Positions 11,795 to 22,819 of a stretch of DNA of 64,000 nucleotides are shown one piece after another (the stretch's first letter is position 1; each line of letters opens with the position of its first letter). Source of the DNA: Sialis fuliginosa (lineage: Eukaryota > Arthropoda > Insecta > Megaloptera > Sialidae). The DNA lies in assembly GCA_961205875.1 (NCBI GenBank), contig OY540810.1:12524001-12588000 (forward strand), written 5' to 3'. Below the pieces are notes generated by a model. The model saw nothing but the letters and a program-made list of their open reading frames with translations, was not told the DNA's origin and searched no databases. The position numbers and the translations under genes are program-made.

Positions 11795-12022
11795 TTATTA
11801 GTGTAATATATTTATTAATTAATATATTAACATATATTAACATAGCATCTGCTTTACATTGTTTACAATTTTACGATTCTTTATTTTATAATTTTTGGTA
11901 ATTAATTTGATTTAATAAAGAGGTACTTGTTTTATTAGTAACATGAGTTTATGAGAATTACAAAGAAGAAGCCCATCATTCCCAAAAACAATATACCTTG
12001 CTCTTAAAGCGGTGTCAGTACC

Positions 12023-13540
12023 TTATTTATTTATTTTTGGACTCTAATTAAAAGTCAAAGATTAAACATAACAAACACAGATATAAAAAATGTTAATCGT
12101 GTAAACAAGGCAATTTACAGAGAAAAGTATTTCAAAGAAGAATAAAAAATATATAAAATAAAATAAAAGTGATTCCATTCGGTCGACTGAAATCATTCGA
12201 AAGATAAAAATATAGACGCAACAGTTTCAAGTCAAAAACACCTGTCCGGCACCCCGGGAAGGGGGAGGGGGGGAAGGGTGTTAAGATGTCACCTCATTCC
12301 ATATTCGCTCCTATACATCTTTATTTTTACCCTCATTTGGTTTAATTTTTCTGTATAACTCTGTGTTTGTTTCTTTTGACGAAAAGAAAAACAAAGATAT
12401 TTTTTTATTTTGTTGAGAAATTAAATAGAAATGAAGGTACAGTGATTTTTAATTAAATTCACGATTCCGTGGATTTAATATTTTATATAAAAAGAATTAT
12501 TTATAAACAATGTAAGTAAAAGTCATTTGCAGATGGAAAGATTAATTCTTAAAAAAAACACAGACGTGGAGAGATATAAAAGAATTAGTAAAATTAAAAA
12601 GGTAAAACATTTCACTGCCGATTTCTATCTTTTTTTTAATATATTTATCTTTAATTATATTACATATCTCTTTTGTATTCGAATTAACAACAAAATTGTA
12701 TTTGAATTTTTGTGAATTGTACATATATTAATAATTAATTTACTATTATCGTCTAAAAAGCGATTATTATGAGTATTATCTCACTAATTTTGATAAGACT
12801 TGGTACAGGGACATGAACCCGAACCGTAAGCATATATTTTTAAAGGTTCAATAAATTATTTTTAATATTTTAATATTTTTCTCCAATAATTTTCAAAAGA
12901 AATTGTAAAATGTACTAATACTGGAAATCTATTTGAATTTTATGTGTGACTTATCAAGTCAACTCCTAAAATGTACATATTTTTTACTTTCTTTTTTAAT
13001 TCTATAAAAGAATTACATATCAATTTGCAAAAAAATATGAAAAATAGATTTCAATCTTAAAAATTTTATTTTATTTTTTGCCCCCTTTTTCTAGCAATAT
13101 TTTAATGGCTATTAATGTTTTTTTTAGTTTTTCCTTCTCCAGAAATTGTTTTATTTGTTAATTATAATTTTTTTTCGAACATTATAATTTCTTTCAATTA
13201 CAAACCTGAACCAGAACCCGAACTTGAACCTTAAAAAATTAACGGTTTTTGAACCCAACCCCGAATCTGAAACATAAATAAATTCCAATTCAAGACCCTG
13301 GTCGTTACAAATATTTAAAATTATTCTGATACTGCACATAAAATGACAAAGAACCTTATTACTAGTGATAATCATCTTAGATTAAACAACCATAAAATTA
13401 TGCATCCATAAACACAGAGCAAAAAAATGAAGATAAAAAAAAATCAGTTCAAAAGTTCAACATACGTATAACAGATTCAACAATGCGTAACATTCGCAGA
13501 AGCAACAGACAGTATTTTATAATAAATTAAACACTCCGCT
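12023..13540. other. Intergenic, no gene seen
   Basis: A higher-complexity block at 12180-12320 includes 'cggcaccccgggaagggggag'-like G-rich text. A fragment of the 728-1480 family is at 12740-12805. 'gaacccgaacc' phrases at 12815 and 13200-13260 are related to the repeat at 33349-33720. No conserved coding content. Confidence 0.5.
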
Positions 13541-13760
13541 TGTGTCAACAAAAACAACAACAACCGGTGTGGGGGTGGAGGGGGGGGGGGCAGGCCGTCG
13601 TCAGGGATGTCCACCCCTTCTACACGTGTACACAACCCCCGTGTCCCTGCAGGCGCTGCTTAAGATCGAACGATGTTGGGTGAAGAAAAAACCAAGAACA
13701 AGTGAGAATTTTAAATTGGGTATTATTTCAATAGCATGATATAGCTCTGGTGTAGTGTAA
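13540..13760. other. GC-rich island with 11-G run
   Basis: A local rise in GC with 'caggccgtcgtcaggg' and 'cgtgtccctgcaggcgctgc' and a run of 11 G at 13580-13590. Its 65-codon open frame shows no family resemblance. It could be regulatory or a decayed element end. Confidence 0.3.
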
Positions 13761-14289
13761 ATGAGATAGGGCTATTATCACCGTCTCTTTTTGTTGTTGT
13801 TAAATGTGAAAATGCATGTGAAGTCGGTTTCAAATCACACTATATATTTTATAAGATAATTATTTTTATCTTTACAAGGTGTAATTTTTTAAACACATAC
13901 GTAGATTATTTGTTAATACTATACACTCACATTGGACCTGGTGCTATCTAGAGATATAAATTTAATTTGTAATAAACCTATTAGACATTCTTTTCACTTA
14001 TCACTAACTATTTACGCAAAGATACCTCTCCGATGATTAATTTATACAAATATCAACAAATTATACACCGAAACCTTCCTTGTGAAACACTATCCATTAG
14101 TGAAAACCGGAATAAAATCCGTTCAGTAGTTACTTAGAAAATCGTGCACAAACAGACAGATGCAACGATAGACTGTTTTATACTATGTGTATACTACTGT
14201 ATACCATATAATAAATATTACATTTAATTAGTCAACTAGCTAAATTAACAATGAAAGGACAAAAATATAATTTTAAAAAAGTGTGTGCC

Positions 14290-14850
14290 TTACAGGTACA
14301 TTAAATTAGCACAACAAATGTAGCACACATCGATAAAAAAAGAGTACTAAATTAGATCCTATTTAATGCTAATTTAGTACGCCAAACAAAAATGTATAAC
14401 TATTTTATTTTAAAAAATTACAAGCGAGTGTGCCAGCTTAAGATTTTAGCCAGCACACTCAAGTAAAATAAGGATAAATCTTAACTTTAGTGCTAATTTA
14501 TAACCCGCATTAGATAATTCAGAAGCAATTATTTATCAATGTATTCGAAAATAAGCATGAGTGAGCGCTGACTTAAGACAAACATGCGTCGAATTGATCG
14601 CTCGAAAACGAAATTCGCGAAAATATATTTAGTGCTAATTTAATACTACGAAAAAAACGACCTTGGAGCGATACGTTGTATTTTAGCGCATATGTGCTAG
14701 CTTAGTTTTTAAGTTAGCACACATCACTGTCGGAAACGCAAACAAAGTGGTGTTCTAAATTAACGCACATTTAGTGCTAATTTTGTACGATCTTAAAACT
14801 TCCTTTTTTTAATTACGAGCAAGTGTGCTAGCTGAAGAATGAAGTAAGCA
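14290..14850. repeat. Cluster of GTGCTAATTTA(G)TAC and GTGTGCTAGCTTA motifs
   Basis: 'tttagtgctaatttaatac'-like motifs at about 14378, 14483, 14628 and 14770 alternate with 'a(a/g)tgtgc(c/t)agct(t/g)aag' near 14426, 14702 and 14825, and with their inverses ('gccagcacac', 'gttagcacacat'). It looks like an old tandem or subterminal-repeat region of one element. No reading frame. Confidence 0.6.
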
Positions 14851-15065
14851 TTTTCACGTAAAATAATTTTTAATTTGTCTATTATTCCTAATGTCAATAA
14901 TATAATACAAATTAGAATAACTAATCTATAACAATTCAAATTACATTTCGTTTGTTTGCAAGGCAACATGAATTAGTAAACGTAGGTATTTATTAGTATT
15001 TAAAATTCAAATTTCGAGGGTGGTTTTCACCCCTTCAATGGCTGTTAAGCACGTATAAAAAAATA

Positions 15066-15890
15066 CTAAAAAACATGTTTAATTATTTGTATTATAAAAT
15101 ATTTATTCATGCTAAGTTTCAAGTAAATCTGACCAAAAAAATATTTTTACCCACACAAACTTTTATACCTCATTCTACCCCCGTAGAGGTTGAATTTCGA
15201 AAGAGCCTTTCTTTCCCCAACGAAGTTAATAATATTTTTTATTTGCGAGATTTCGTGCACGAATAAAATAACACGTACGTACGTACATACACACACATAC
15301 ATCATTTTGAAAATAATGTAAATATACTATAGTGACCTTAAAACATAAAAATATTAGTTGAAATTTTTGATTTTGATTTTCGGACCAATTACAATAATTT
15401 CCTATTGGGAAGTTAAAAAATTCAATTTCTTAACAAAAAGTGTAAAATTGAAAAGATACTAAATAATAAAAGTATAATGATGAAGACAGAATATTTTTTA
15501 CTTCGTGTGTTTATTAAAAAAATTAAACTATCATCAAATTAAAAAATAATACGCATTACCCAAATACCTGTATAAAATTATTTAATAAGGAAGTACATAA
15601 TATTTTTGGTACGAATTTTAGCGTCTTATTACAGAAGATATAACTAATAACTTAGCAATTTAGCGAAGAACAAAAAAGATTTCAAATTAATTTAAAGAAA
15701 ATTTGATATGCGTTCCATACTTTCACAACGGCTTCCATAATTTTGTTCTTGCATTCATTATTAAATACCACTAGAACATTAAGAGAGAGGGAAAAACAAA
15801 ATATCACACATTTCATCTATATGTTACATAAAATTTTGCACGATAGCTAAATGCCTTGTAGTAAAATGTCCATTATGAGATATTAGCGAA
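15066..15890. other. Intergenic, no gene seen
   Basis: AT-rich, with a CGTA/CACA microsatellite near 15272-15300. No shared repeat was recognised except the reversed ACTTCCATGTTCT-family piece ending at 15065. Confidence 0.5.
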
Positions 15891-16190
15891 ACAGTTTGCT
15901 AGAGAGAGAGAGTAAACGAGGGTGTTATACGTCTGTCTTTATCTGTCGAGGTCTTAATGTCGTATCGTTACAAATTCGAGCCAACTCGTCTCCCGTGCTT
16001 TTCTGTAAGGAAGATAAATTAAAAAATATAATTACGAGAAGGTCCCTAAAAAAAATACGCCAAGCGCGCTTTCAAACCACCCTTCACTCGTCCCATGAGC
16101 TCTGCTTTTAAAATGTACCCATCGCCTACTGTCTTCAACCCACTAATCAAGACCAGCGGCTCGTAAACAGTGGATTTTATTGTACAATAT
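15891..16190. other. Unique higher-complexity island
   Basis: Starts with an AG microsatellite (15900-15911). It then runs through non-repetitive, less AT-biased sequence, with GATA-like 'tttatctgtcg', 'caagcgcgctttcaaacc' and 'cccatgagctctgc'. Candidate regulatory sequence only. Confidence 0.25.
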
Positions 16191-16232
16191 ATACATGCAT
16201 ATTATCTCTAAAGCTTTATTCTTATTATGTAC

Positions 16233-17370
16233 TAGCTGTGCCCGCGGCTTCGCTCGCGTGGAATTATTGTTTTGGATTTTATTTATTATTTTGGATTAGT
16301 TATTATTGTAATAATAACTAATTACCACCTAAATTACCTAACAAAAACGAATCAGAACAAATAATTTTTGTTCTGTTTAAATTTAAAAGTTAATTATTGA
16401 AAAAAAATAAACAATTGACGATCAAAATACAACAATCCGAATATCGGCCGAGCGCATGCATATCGTTCCCTCTGCCTCGCTACGACTAGATACTTCTTTA
16501 GTTCGCGCGTTGTTCATAATATTTTACCGTATATAACTTTATTAAAGTCATTTCCTAAACTATCATTTTTTTAGACAAGGTTTATTGTTTTGCAGGTCAT
16601 AAGGCCACGTAAACAGAACCCAAATATTTTTAATTTTCTTTGTAATATAAAAGCAGTGTGGCTTAAATATAAAAGTTAGATATATGGTATCTAGACTTTA
16701 TTTTAGATCTTTTGATTCTACACAGTTCTTTATTGCATTATTTTGTTCAATATTTAACGGTTTAGGCAGCGTATTGCAAAAGAGCGCGCTGGCGGCAAAC
16801 TTTTTTCCGACTTGATTTACTATTATCGTCACTGCTTATTCCTTATGTTACCTAGCGTAATAAAATACATCATATAACCACGTAAATCGAAGTTATACGC
16901 GCACTAACGGGTCTTCTAATATACTATAAAATTCCAGTATTTATCCAATATCGCAGCGATCATTCAACGCGCTAGCGTAAATTTAAAATCAGCATAGCTC
17001 GACAATCAGAGCAGCTAGCACGATCGTGTTGATCTCAAGTTATAGATATTGATTAGATCTACGAGTTATAAGTACAAATCAAAACATTTAACCAGTTTTA
17101 GTGAGTGAAAAACTTTATATAATTTTAAAAATCAGAATGTCAGCTAAAACACGCGTAATAGCCAGCATTGGAAAAATCGTCTCAGCAGCTATCAGAAAGT
17201 ATACCATTACCTGAGAGAGTTAAAAGGTTAAGGGTACGCAAACACATCATGAGTCTGTTTTATTTAACCATACTGTTACAAACGACGTGACCTTAGATTT
17301 GGAACGTATTCACGTCAATCACTCGACTGTGCATTCCGACACAGTCACACTCATTTTTTTTAATGAATGT
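16233..17370 (+). repeat. Composite of interspersed repeats
   Basis: Opens with 'ctagctgtgcccgcggcttc'. 16670-16930 matches 18690-18990 ('gttcaatatttaacggttta', 'cttattccttatgttaccta'). 16940-17370 is a copy of the family at 43216-43860 and 60646-61048 ('agatctacgag', 'aaacatttaaccagtttta', 'cgacacagtcacac'). Confidence 0.6.
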
Positions 17371-18690
17371 ACTCCTGAAAGGGTCCCACATAAATGTTAT
17401 CAGAATCTAAAAATCTTAAAAAACGACAAAAAAAATTATAACTATGAAAAGTAATATAATTAAATTTAACAGTTTTTGAAGTTTTTAAGAAAGAAAAATA
17501 TAAAACCGACTTCAAAAACTTTTTAGGTTTTTTTTTAATCGTTTTTTATAATATTTGTTATTTTTGGTACTAAATTGGCCTGTATTAACGAGATCCCGAT
17601 TTCGGTACTACCGGTATAGTAGATACCTATATGTATATAAATTATAACATACATTACTTGCGGATAATATTATTTATTTTAAATATTAAAATTAACAAAA
17701 ATATACATGCTTATAAATATAAAACGATATCCGATCACCACCGATAGAATTTTTTGTTCTCTTCAGTCACGATATAAAAAAGCGTACATAAAAATGCATG
17801 AGCTGTAGAAGGGGTAGATAGGCACTTTAGTTACCCCCGCACCCAAGGGGATGCAGGAAAAAAAACGTCTACCCTCAGTGCGTAAAAGGACACACTATAT
17901 GTCCTCAAACTCACAACGCGTCAAATTATCAGTTTTCTCTGTATAGCATATCTATTAGATTAGTATCGTTTAATTTTTAATATTTTATTACATAATTATT
18001 TTTTTCATACTGATTTCTTGACATCATTTTTTTAAGCATTTATTAATGTAGATTATATAAAACAAAGAAAAAACTTATAGAATGCCTGTCAGGGCTGGGT
18101 TAGACATTACAATTAATATAGTACTCTATGAAAAATTATTTAAATAATTAATAAATTAGATTTAATGACAAAAAAAATATTATGTTTAAAATTGTCTTTC
18201 AAAAACTTTTAAAAATGTAGTTTCGAAGAATAAAATCCTTAAATCTCGTCATGAAAATAAGTTTTTGTCTTTATACAATTTTCCTCTAAAGATTTTTAAT
18301 AAACAGTTCATGAAAATAAAATCCAAACGAATAGTTACTTATATTATAAATGCGAAAGTAACTCAGTTGTATCCCAAAAAATTTATTAGATAAAAAAATA
18401 CAAATTCCGCGCGGACGAAGTAGCGGGTAACAGCTAGTATACTAAATATATAATAAATAAGTCCAATTAAAAAAATGTTTCAGACAAAAGTTGTTTGTTT
18501 TTATTCATAAAATACGATGGTGCTATATAAAATATAGGTGAACCTTCAATTGACCTTAAAATCATCCTCCAAATCAAAAATAAATTATACCATATGGTAC
18601 AATTCTTTCCTCTCGAAATATTTCCTGTGTCAACTAAAAATTTACACCCTGTAGATATACTAGAAACTATAATAGTTTAGCTTGCTTAGT
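17371..18690. other. Intergenic, repeat fragments only
   Basis: 17450-17530 carries the 'aaaaccgacttcaaaaact' repeat phrase. 18340-18436 is a truncated SINE/Helitron-like element ending 'gcgggtaacagctagt'. The rest is AT-rich without coding signal. Confidence 0.5.
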
Positions 18691-18990
18691 TATATAAGTT
18701 AGATATATGGTATCGCGGAGTTTATTTTAGATTTTTTATTCTACATAATTCTTTACTACATTATATTGTTCAATATTTAACGGTTTAGGCAAAGTATTGC
18801 AAAAGAACACGCTTGCGGCAAACTCTGCTGCTTATTCCTTATGTTACCTAACGTAACAAAATACATACTAAAATCTGGCCAGAGAACATATATATGAATT
18901 AAAAAAAACACGTAAATGGGATAAGTGGTTCTCGAGTTATAAGCGCACTAACAGAAAGACAGACAGAAATATGTTGCGTTTTATAATATA
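18690..18990 (+). repeat. Second copy of the 16670 repeat
   Basis: Shares 'atatggtatc', 'gttcaatatttaacggttta', 'gcaaaagaacacgct' and 'cttattccttatgttaccta', then 'ttataagcgcactaac' followed by a GACA-rich tail. Confidence 0.6.
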
Positions 18991-19074
18991 TATGTAAGGA
19001 TAATACCAAATTCGAAGAGATACTATATACAAGAGTACTCTGAGAGATGGTGGACGAATCAGAGAATGTAATAA

Positions 19075-19340
19075 ATGATTCCGTAGAGTTAACTATCCGA
19101 GCTCATTGCAAAGGCCGCGCCGCGCGCAAGAAATCTACATAAAAAATAAGTGAGTAAAAAAGTGTAGGCAATTTCAGCAAACGGCTTCCATTAACGGGAT
19201 GCGGCCATTGTTTAGCGCGCCAAATTAATTTAACCCGAAGCGAGGGGAGGGGGGCAGGGGACGGGTGGGGGGTTGCGCGGGCTCAGTGTCGAGGGAACGA
19301 CAAGCTGGGGTAGATTCTCATCCGCGTATCATTGAGATAA
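19075..19340. promoter_or_regulatory. CpG- and GC-rich island, possible promoter or enhancer
   Basis: In a very AT-rich setting this 265-bp block holds 'aaggccgcgccgcgcgcaag', 'cattgtttagcgcgcc' + 'aaattaatttaa', and a purine-rich G block. It has no copy elsewhere in the window. The homeodomain-type AATTAATT next to a GCGC palindrome suggests a regulatory element; no transcript evidence. Confidence 0.3.
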
Positions 19341-19460
19341 AGGGGTGGACAGTAGATAATATTTAAATTGGAAATTATGTAGAAACTTTTCTTGAAATTG
19401 TATGTTTGAAAATAAAATCTGTGAATTGGGATTTTTTTATAAATCAAATAAATCTAATTA

Positions 19461-19915
19461 AGGTACTGGCACCAGTCTTTGTCGATACCCCAGTGTTGGA
19501 CACTCGTTTAAATATACTAATATTTGTTGATATTTAATTACTGCCTTTACTAAATCATAATCTATAGACACTTAACTATTAAATGGTGGACATTTAAAAG
19601 TAATTTATTAATTAATTATATTATCATAGCATCTGCTTTACATTGTTTCAAATTTTACGATTCTTTATTTTATAACTTTTGTGTCGTAGTACTTATCATT
19701 TTGTAATCATTAGTAAGTGTCCATCACTGGGTGTCCATTACTGGTTTTACTTACTGGAGAAATAAAAATAAAAGGCCATAATTTAAAAAACAAACTATAT
19801 TTGCGTAATTAAATTGATTTAATTATTTCATAAAGAAGTACTTGTTTTATTAGTAACATTAGTTCATTAAAATCATAAAAAAGAAGCCCATCAATCTAAA
19901 AAAACAGTATATTAT
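19461..19915 (-). repeat. GGTACTGGCACC-type MITE, reverse orientation
   Basis: Begins 'aaggtactggcaccagtc' and carries the 'gtggacattt', 'catctgctttacattg' and 'aatcataaaaaagaagccca' blocks. Its far end is lost. Confidence 0.7.
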
Positions 19916-20980
19916 ATTATTTATAAATATTTATCTCTGATTGTTCAATAAAAATATTTTGAATTTTTTGAATTATAATCCATTTTGATACTTTTTTTTA
20001 TTTTGTCTTTTCGTCTGTTACGACGCGATACAAAAACTGCTGAACCGATTTTGATGAGATTTTCACTGTCATAAAGACCATATAATTAGTTTAAGCTGTA
20101 CCTACACTATACAATAATTAATTTAAAGCAAGCCCATATCAAAGAAAATTCACAATTTATATTTTTAAGTACCTATATACTTATCCCGAAAAATGTAGAG
20201 TTATATTAGCAATATTTTTTTTGATCTTGAAATTTTATCAAAGAACAAACAAAGTATGATTTGTTAAAATTAAAACTTAAAGAAATAAACAATTAAAATA
20301 ATAGAATTGATCAAATTCAATACAGAATATTATTTATGATATTCTTACTAGTAAAAAAAATTACAAATGTAATTGTTTGAGTTTTGGCAGCCCTGTGCAA
20401 TAAGAATGAAGGATATGGTTGCGACATCTTCCCGGAATGAGACATTAGGTAAGTAAGAAGCGATCCGGAGGAAATAAAGAACAAACTAAATACACCGTGA
20501 CGCGACTTTAGCATGGCTTCAACGAACGCGTTTAATTTTTATGCAAGATTTATCCCTCACTACGACGGAAAACAATAAAATAAAACTGGGGGGAAAAGAC
20601 ACGAATACACTTTCTTAGTTCAATTAAACATAATAATATTATATTATTCAGTGCAAGTGATACTTTAACTGAAAATACTCGTCATGAATTAAACAAATTA
20701 AGTGCGAGTAGGACTTGCGCCCTGAGTGTTCCGTACCGTTGTATAAAACTTAATTAACAAAAAATAATTACATAGACAATGAAGGCGTCTTTTTATTGCA
20801 TTGAGTTATTATAGAAATTGATTTTTTTAAAGGACTGAGGGTGTAGACCGTAGTATTTCATATTAATTTCAATGGGTGCTTACGATTTTAAACAAACAGA
20901 AAATTAGGTCGTATATCATCTAAAAAAAATAATTTGTAAAATGTTACACAAGTTATGAGGCTTCCGCGGTAATCTAGATA
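19916..20980. other. Intergenic, repeat fragments and a unique island
   Basis: 20030-20070 has the 'aactgctgaaccgattttga' phrase. 20380-20620 is unique, less AT-biased sequence ('cccggaatgagacattagg', 'gcgatccggagg', 'tttttatgcaagattta'). 20698-20885 is the 'gcgccctgagtgttccgtac' repeat. No gene. Confidence 0.45.
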
Positions 20981-21150
20981 TAGATCTTGTCTTCTGGGTG
21001 TAAGCCTCGTTGATTTGGTCGTGTTATAGGCCAATTTTTCGTCACGCATTGCAGTCGACATCTTCAGGGCTTTGTATCTGAAGATGTCCACTGCAATATG
21101 TGACGAAACGTTGGTCGATAACACGACCAAACACCAGAAGCCAAAATTGT
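20980..21150 (-). repeat. Long-hairpin repeat, copy 1
   Basis: Two arms ('cttctgggtgtaagcc...gacatcttcag' and its inverse) meet at 'ggctttgtat'. The right arm lacks 16 bp of the left. The one-sided flank 'ccgcggtaatctagata' also accompanies copies 2 and 3. Confidence 0.75.
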
Positions 21151-21221
21151 TGTATTTATTACAAACCAAATCAAAAAAAAAAAAAAATCATAATTTTATA
21201 TTATTATTATAATCATTAACA

Positions 21222-21762
21222 GGTTGTGGTAAGGTACTGTTACTTTAAGAGCAAAGTATACTGTTTTTTGGGATTGATGGGCTGCTTTTTGCAATTCTCA
21301 TTAACTCATGTTAGGTACTAATAAAACAAGTACCTCTTTATTAAATCAATTTAATTACCAAAGTTCGAAAATATAGTTTTTTTTATTATAGCCTTTTGTT
21401 TTGTTTATGTTTTTTCTCCAGTAATGGACACGCTAATGATTACAAAATGATAAGTACAAACTCACAAAAGTGATACTAAAATAAATAATCGTAAAATTTG
21501 AAACAAAGTAAAGCAGATGCTGTGATAATAATATAATAATTAATAAATAGATCATACTAATAATTAGTTTAAATGTCCACCAGTTTGACACTCATTGACC
21601 GATTGTTATCAAATTAAGCTGTTTTAGAGTTGAGTGTCTGTAAATTATGATTCAGTAGTGGCAGTAATTAAATATCAACAAATATTTGTAATTTAGTACA
21701 TTTAATTAAACAAGTTTCCAACACTGGGGTGTATTGTCCAAGACTAGTACCAGTACCTTACC
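21222..21762 (+). mobile_element. Reference full-length copy of the GGTACTGGCACC-type MITE
   Basis: About 540 bp bounded by 'taaggtactg' and 'cagtacctta'. Comparing copies gives an inverted end of about 23 bp, TAAGGTACTGGCACCAGTC followed by TTGG. Internal landmarks: 'ctttaagagc', 'aatcgtaaaatt', 'gtaaagcagatgct', 'aaatgtccacca', 'aacactgggg'. No coding potential. Other copies: 7395-7697, 10095-12022, 19461-19915, 25988-26392, 30985-31715 (interrupted), 34360-34708, 44563-45031. Confidence 0.75.
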
Positions 21763-22460
21763 TTATAAAATAAACTTGAAATAAGCGTGAGCATTTAGTT
21801 ACTGAATAACTCAAATAAACGCATCGATGTAATCGGTAGAGAATTTACGCGTATAAAATTGATTATTTCTACTTGATATAACACAAGGGGGAAATGTAGA
21901 TATCAGATCGTGAAAATACTTTATATCAACATCAATTTGTTAATTAAAGTATATTAAAAACAGTTTAACAACTTACATAAGATATATAGATACACGCACT
22001 TTACATACATAGTACAATAATCCCTCCATTTACGCGGTTAATTGGTTCCATGAAAACAGCGCTTAAACATAAAGCAATTAATCCACACAAATTAGAAATT
22101 TCCTATAGGTGACGAATGGAATTAGTATTCGCCTCGATTATTTTAGCGCCAATCAATGGTAAACAATGTCCTTAATAATATACCAAAAATTCAAAGCTGT
22201 GGGCCGCTGCGAAATACACTAAAAAAAATAAAAACAAAAAAATTGAGTGCCAGTTATGCTTAAATCGTCAATGCAGTGAAAACGATGTAAGATAGAGCAA
22301 AAATGAACAGGATCAATATTACAGATGAGAAAATTTCCTATAAGAATGGTACTCCTATTTATACCTAAATTAATATAATAGTTCAGGAGAGAGACCAAAT
22401 GTATTTTTTTGAAAAGGTCGCAATTTGCCTCGGTTTTCTATAAAATTTAATATCGGTATT
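21763..22460. other. Intergenic, no gene seen
   Basis: AT-rich, unique at the level I can judge. 22010-22080 contains 'tttacgcggttaattggttc', also seen inverted near 37140-37170. No coding signal. Confidence 0.5.
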
Positions 22461-22600
22461 CAACAGTTATCGATCTTGGTTTCTGGGAGTCAGCCGCGTC
22501 AATTTGGTCGTGCAGTGTACATCTTCGTAGGATCAAACTTATATGACAGTTCTTTTTGAGCTTTTGATAGATAGTTAAATGCGCAGTAAGTTGGTTTTTT

Positions 22601-22819
22601 ACCATAGACATAGAGCATGGACTCGAAAATAGAGTCGTGTCAAAATAAATAGATATAAATAGGTTTGGGATATACTTGTCTTTTTTAAACAGGATTGTCT
22701 ATTTCATTCTTATTAGAAAAAGATATATAATATCCCAAACGCCACCACATCTGTCTCACTGTTTTGGAGAAATGTCACATTTAATACAGAATGCGCAGTC
22801 CATGCTCTATGTCTATGGT
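22601..22819. mobile_element. 219-bp TIR element
   Basis: Starts ACCATAGACATAGAGCATGG + ACT and ends with the exact inverse (22797-22819), a 23-bp perfect inverted end. A second nested inverted pair, 'gtttgggatat' / 'atatcccaaac', lies inside. No target duplication was clear by eye. Just upstream, 22465-22520 is a solitary arm of the long-hairpin repeat. Confidence 0.75.

Larger units (their letters stand above)
10095..12022 (-). repeat. GGTACTGGCACC-type MITE copy carrying two nested insertions
   Basis: The outer ends 'taaggtactggcatcagtcttgg' (10097) and '...gcggtgtcagtacctta' (12022) match the termini of 21222-21762 in reverse orientation. It is split by a SINE/Helitron-like element at about 10167-10520 and by the DNA transposon at 10642-11794. 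Without them it would be about 0.4-0.5 kb. Confidence 0.75.
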
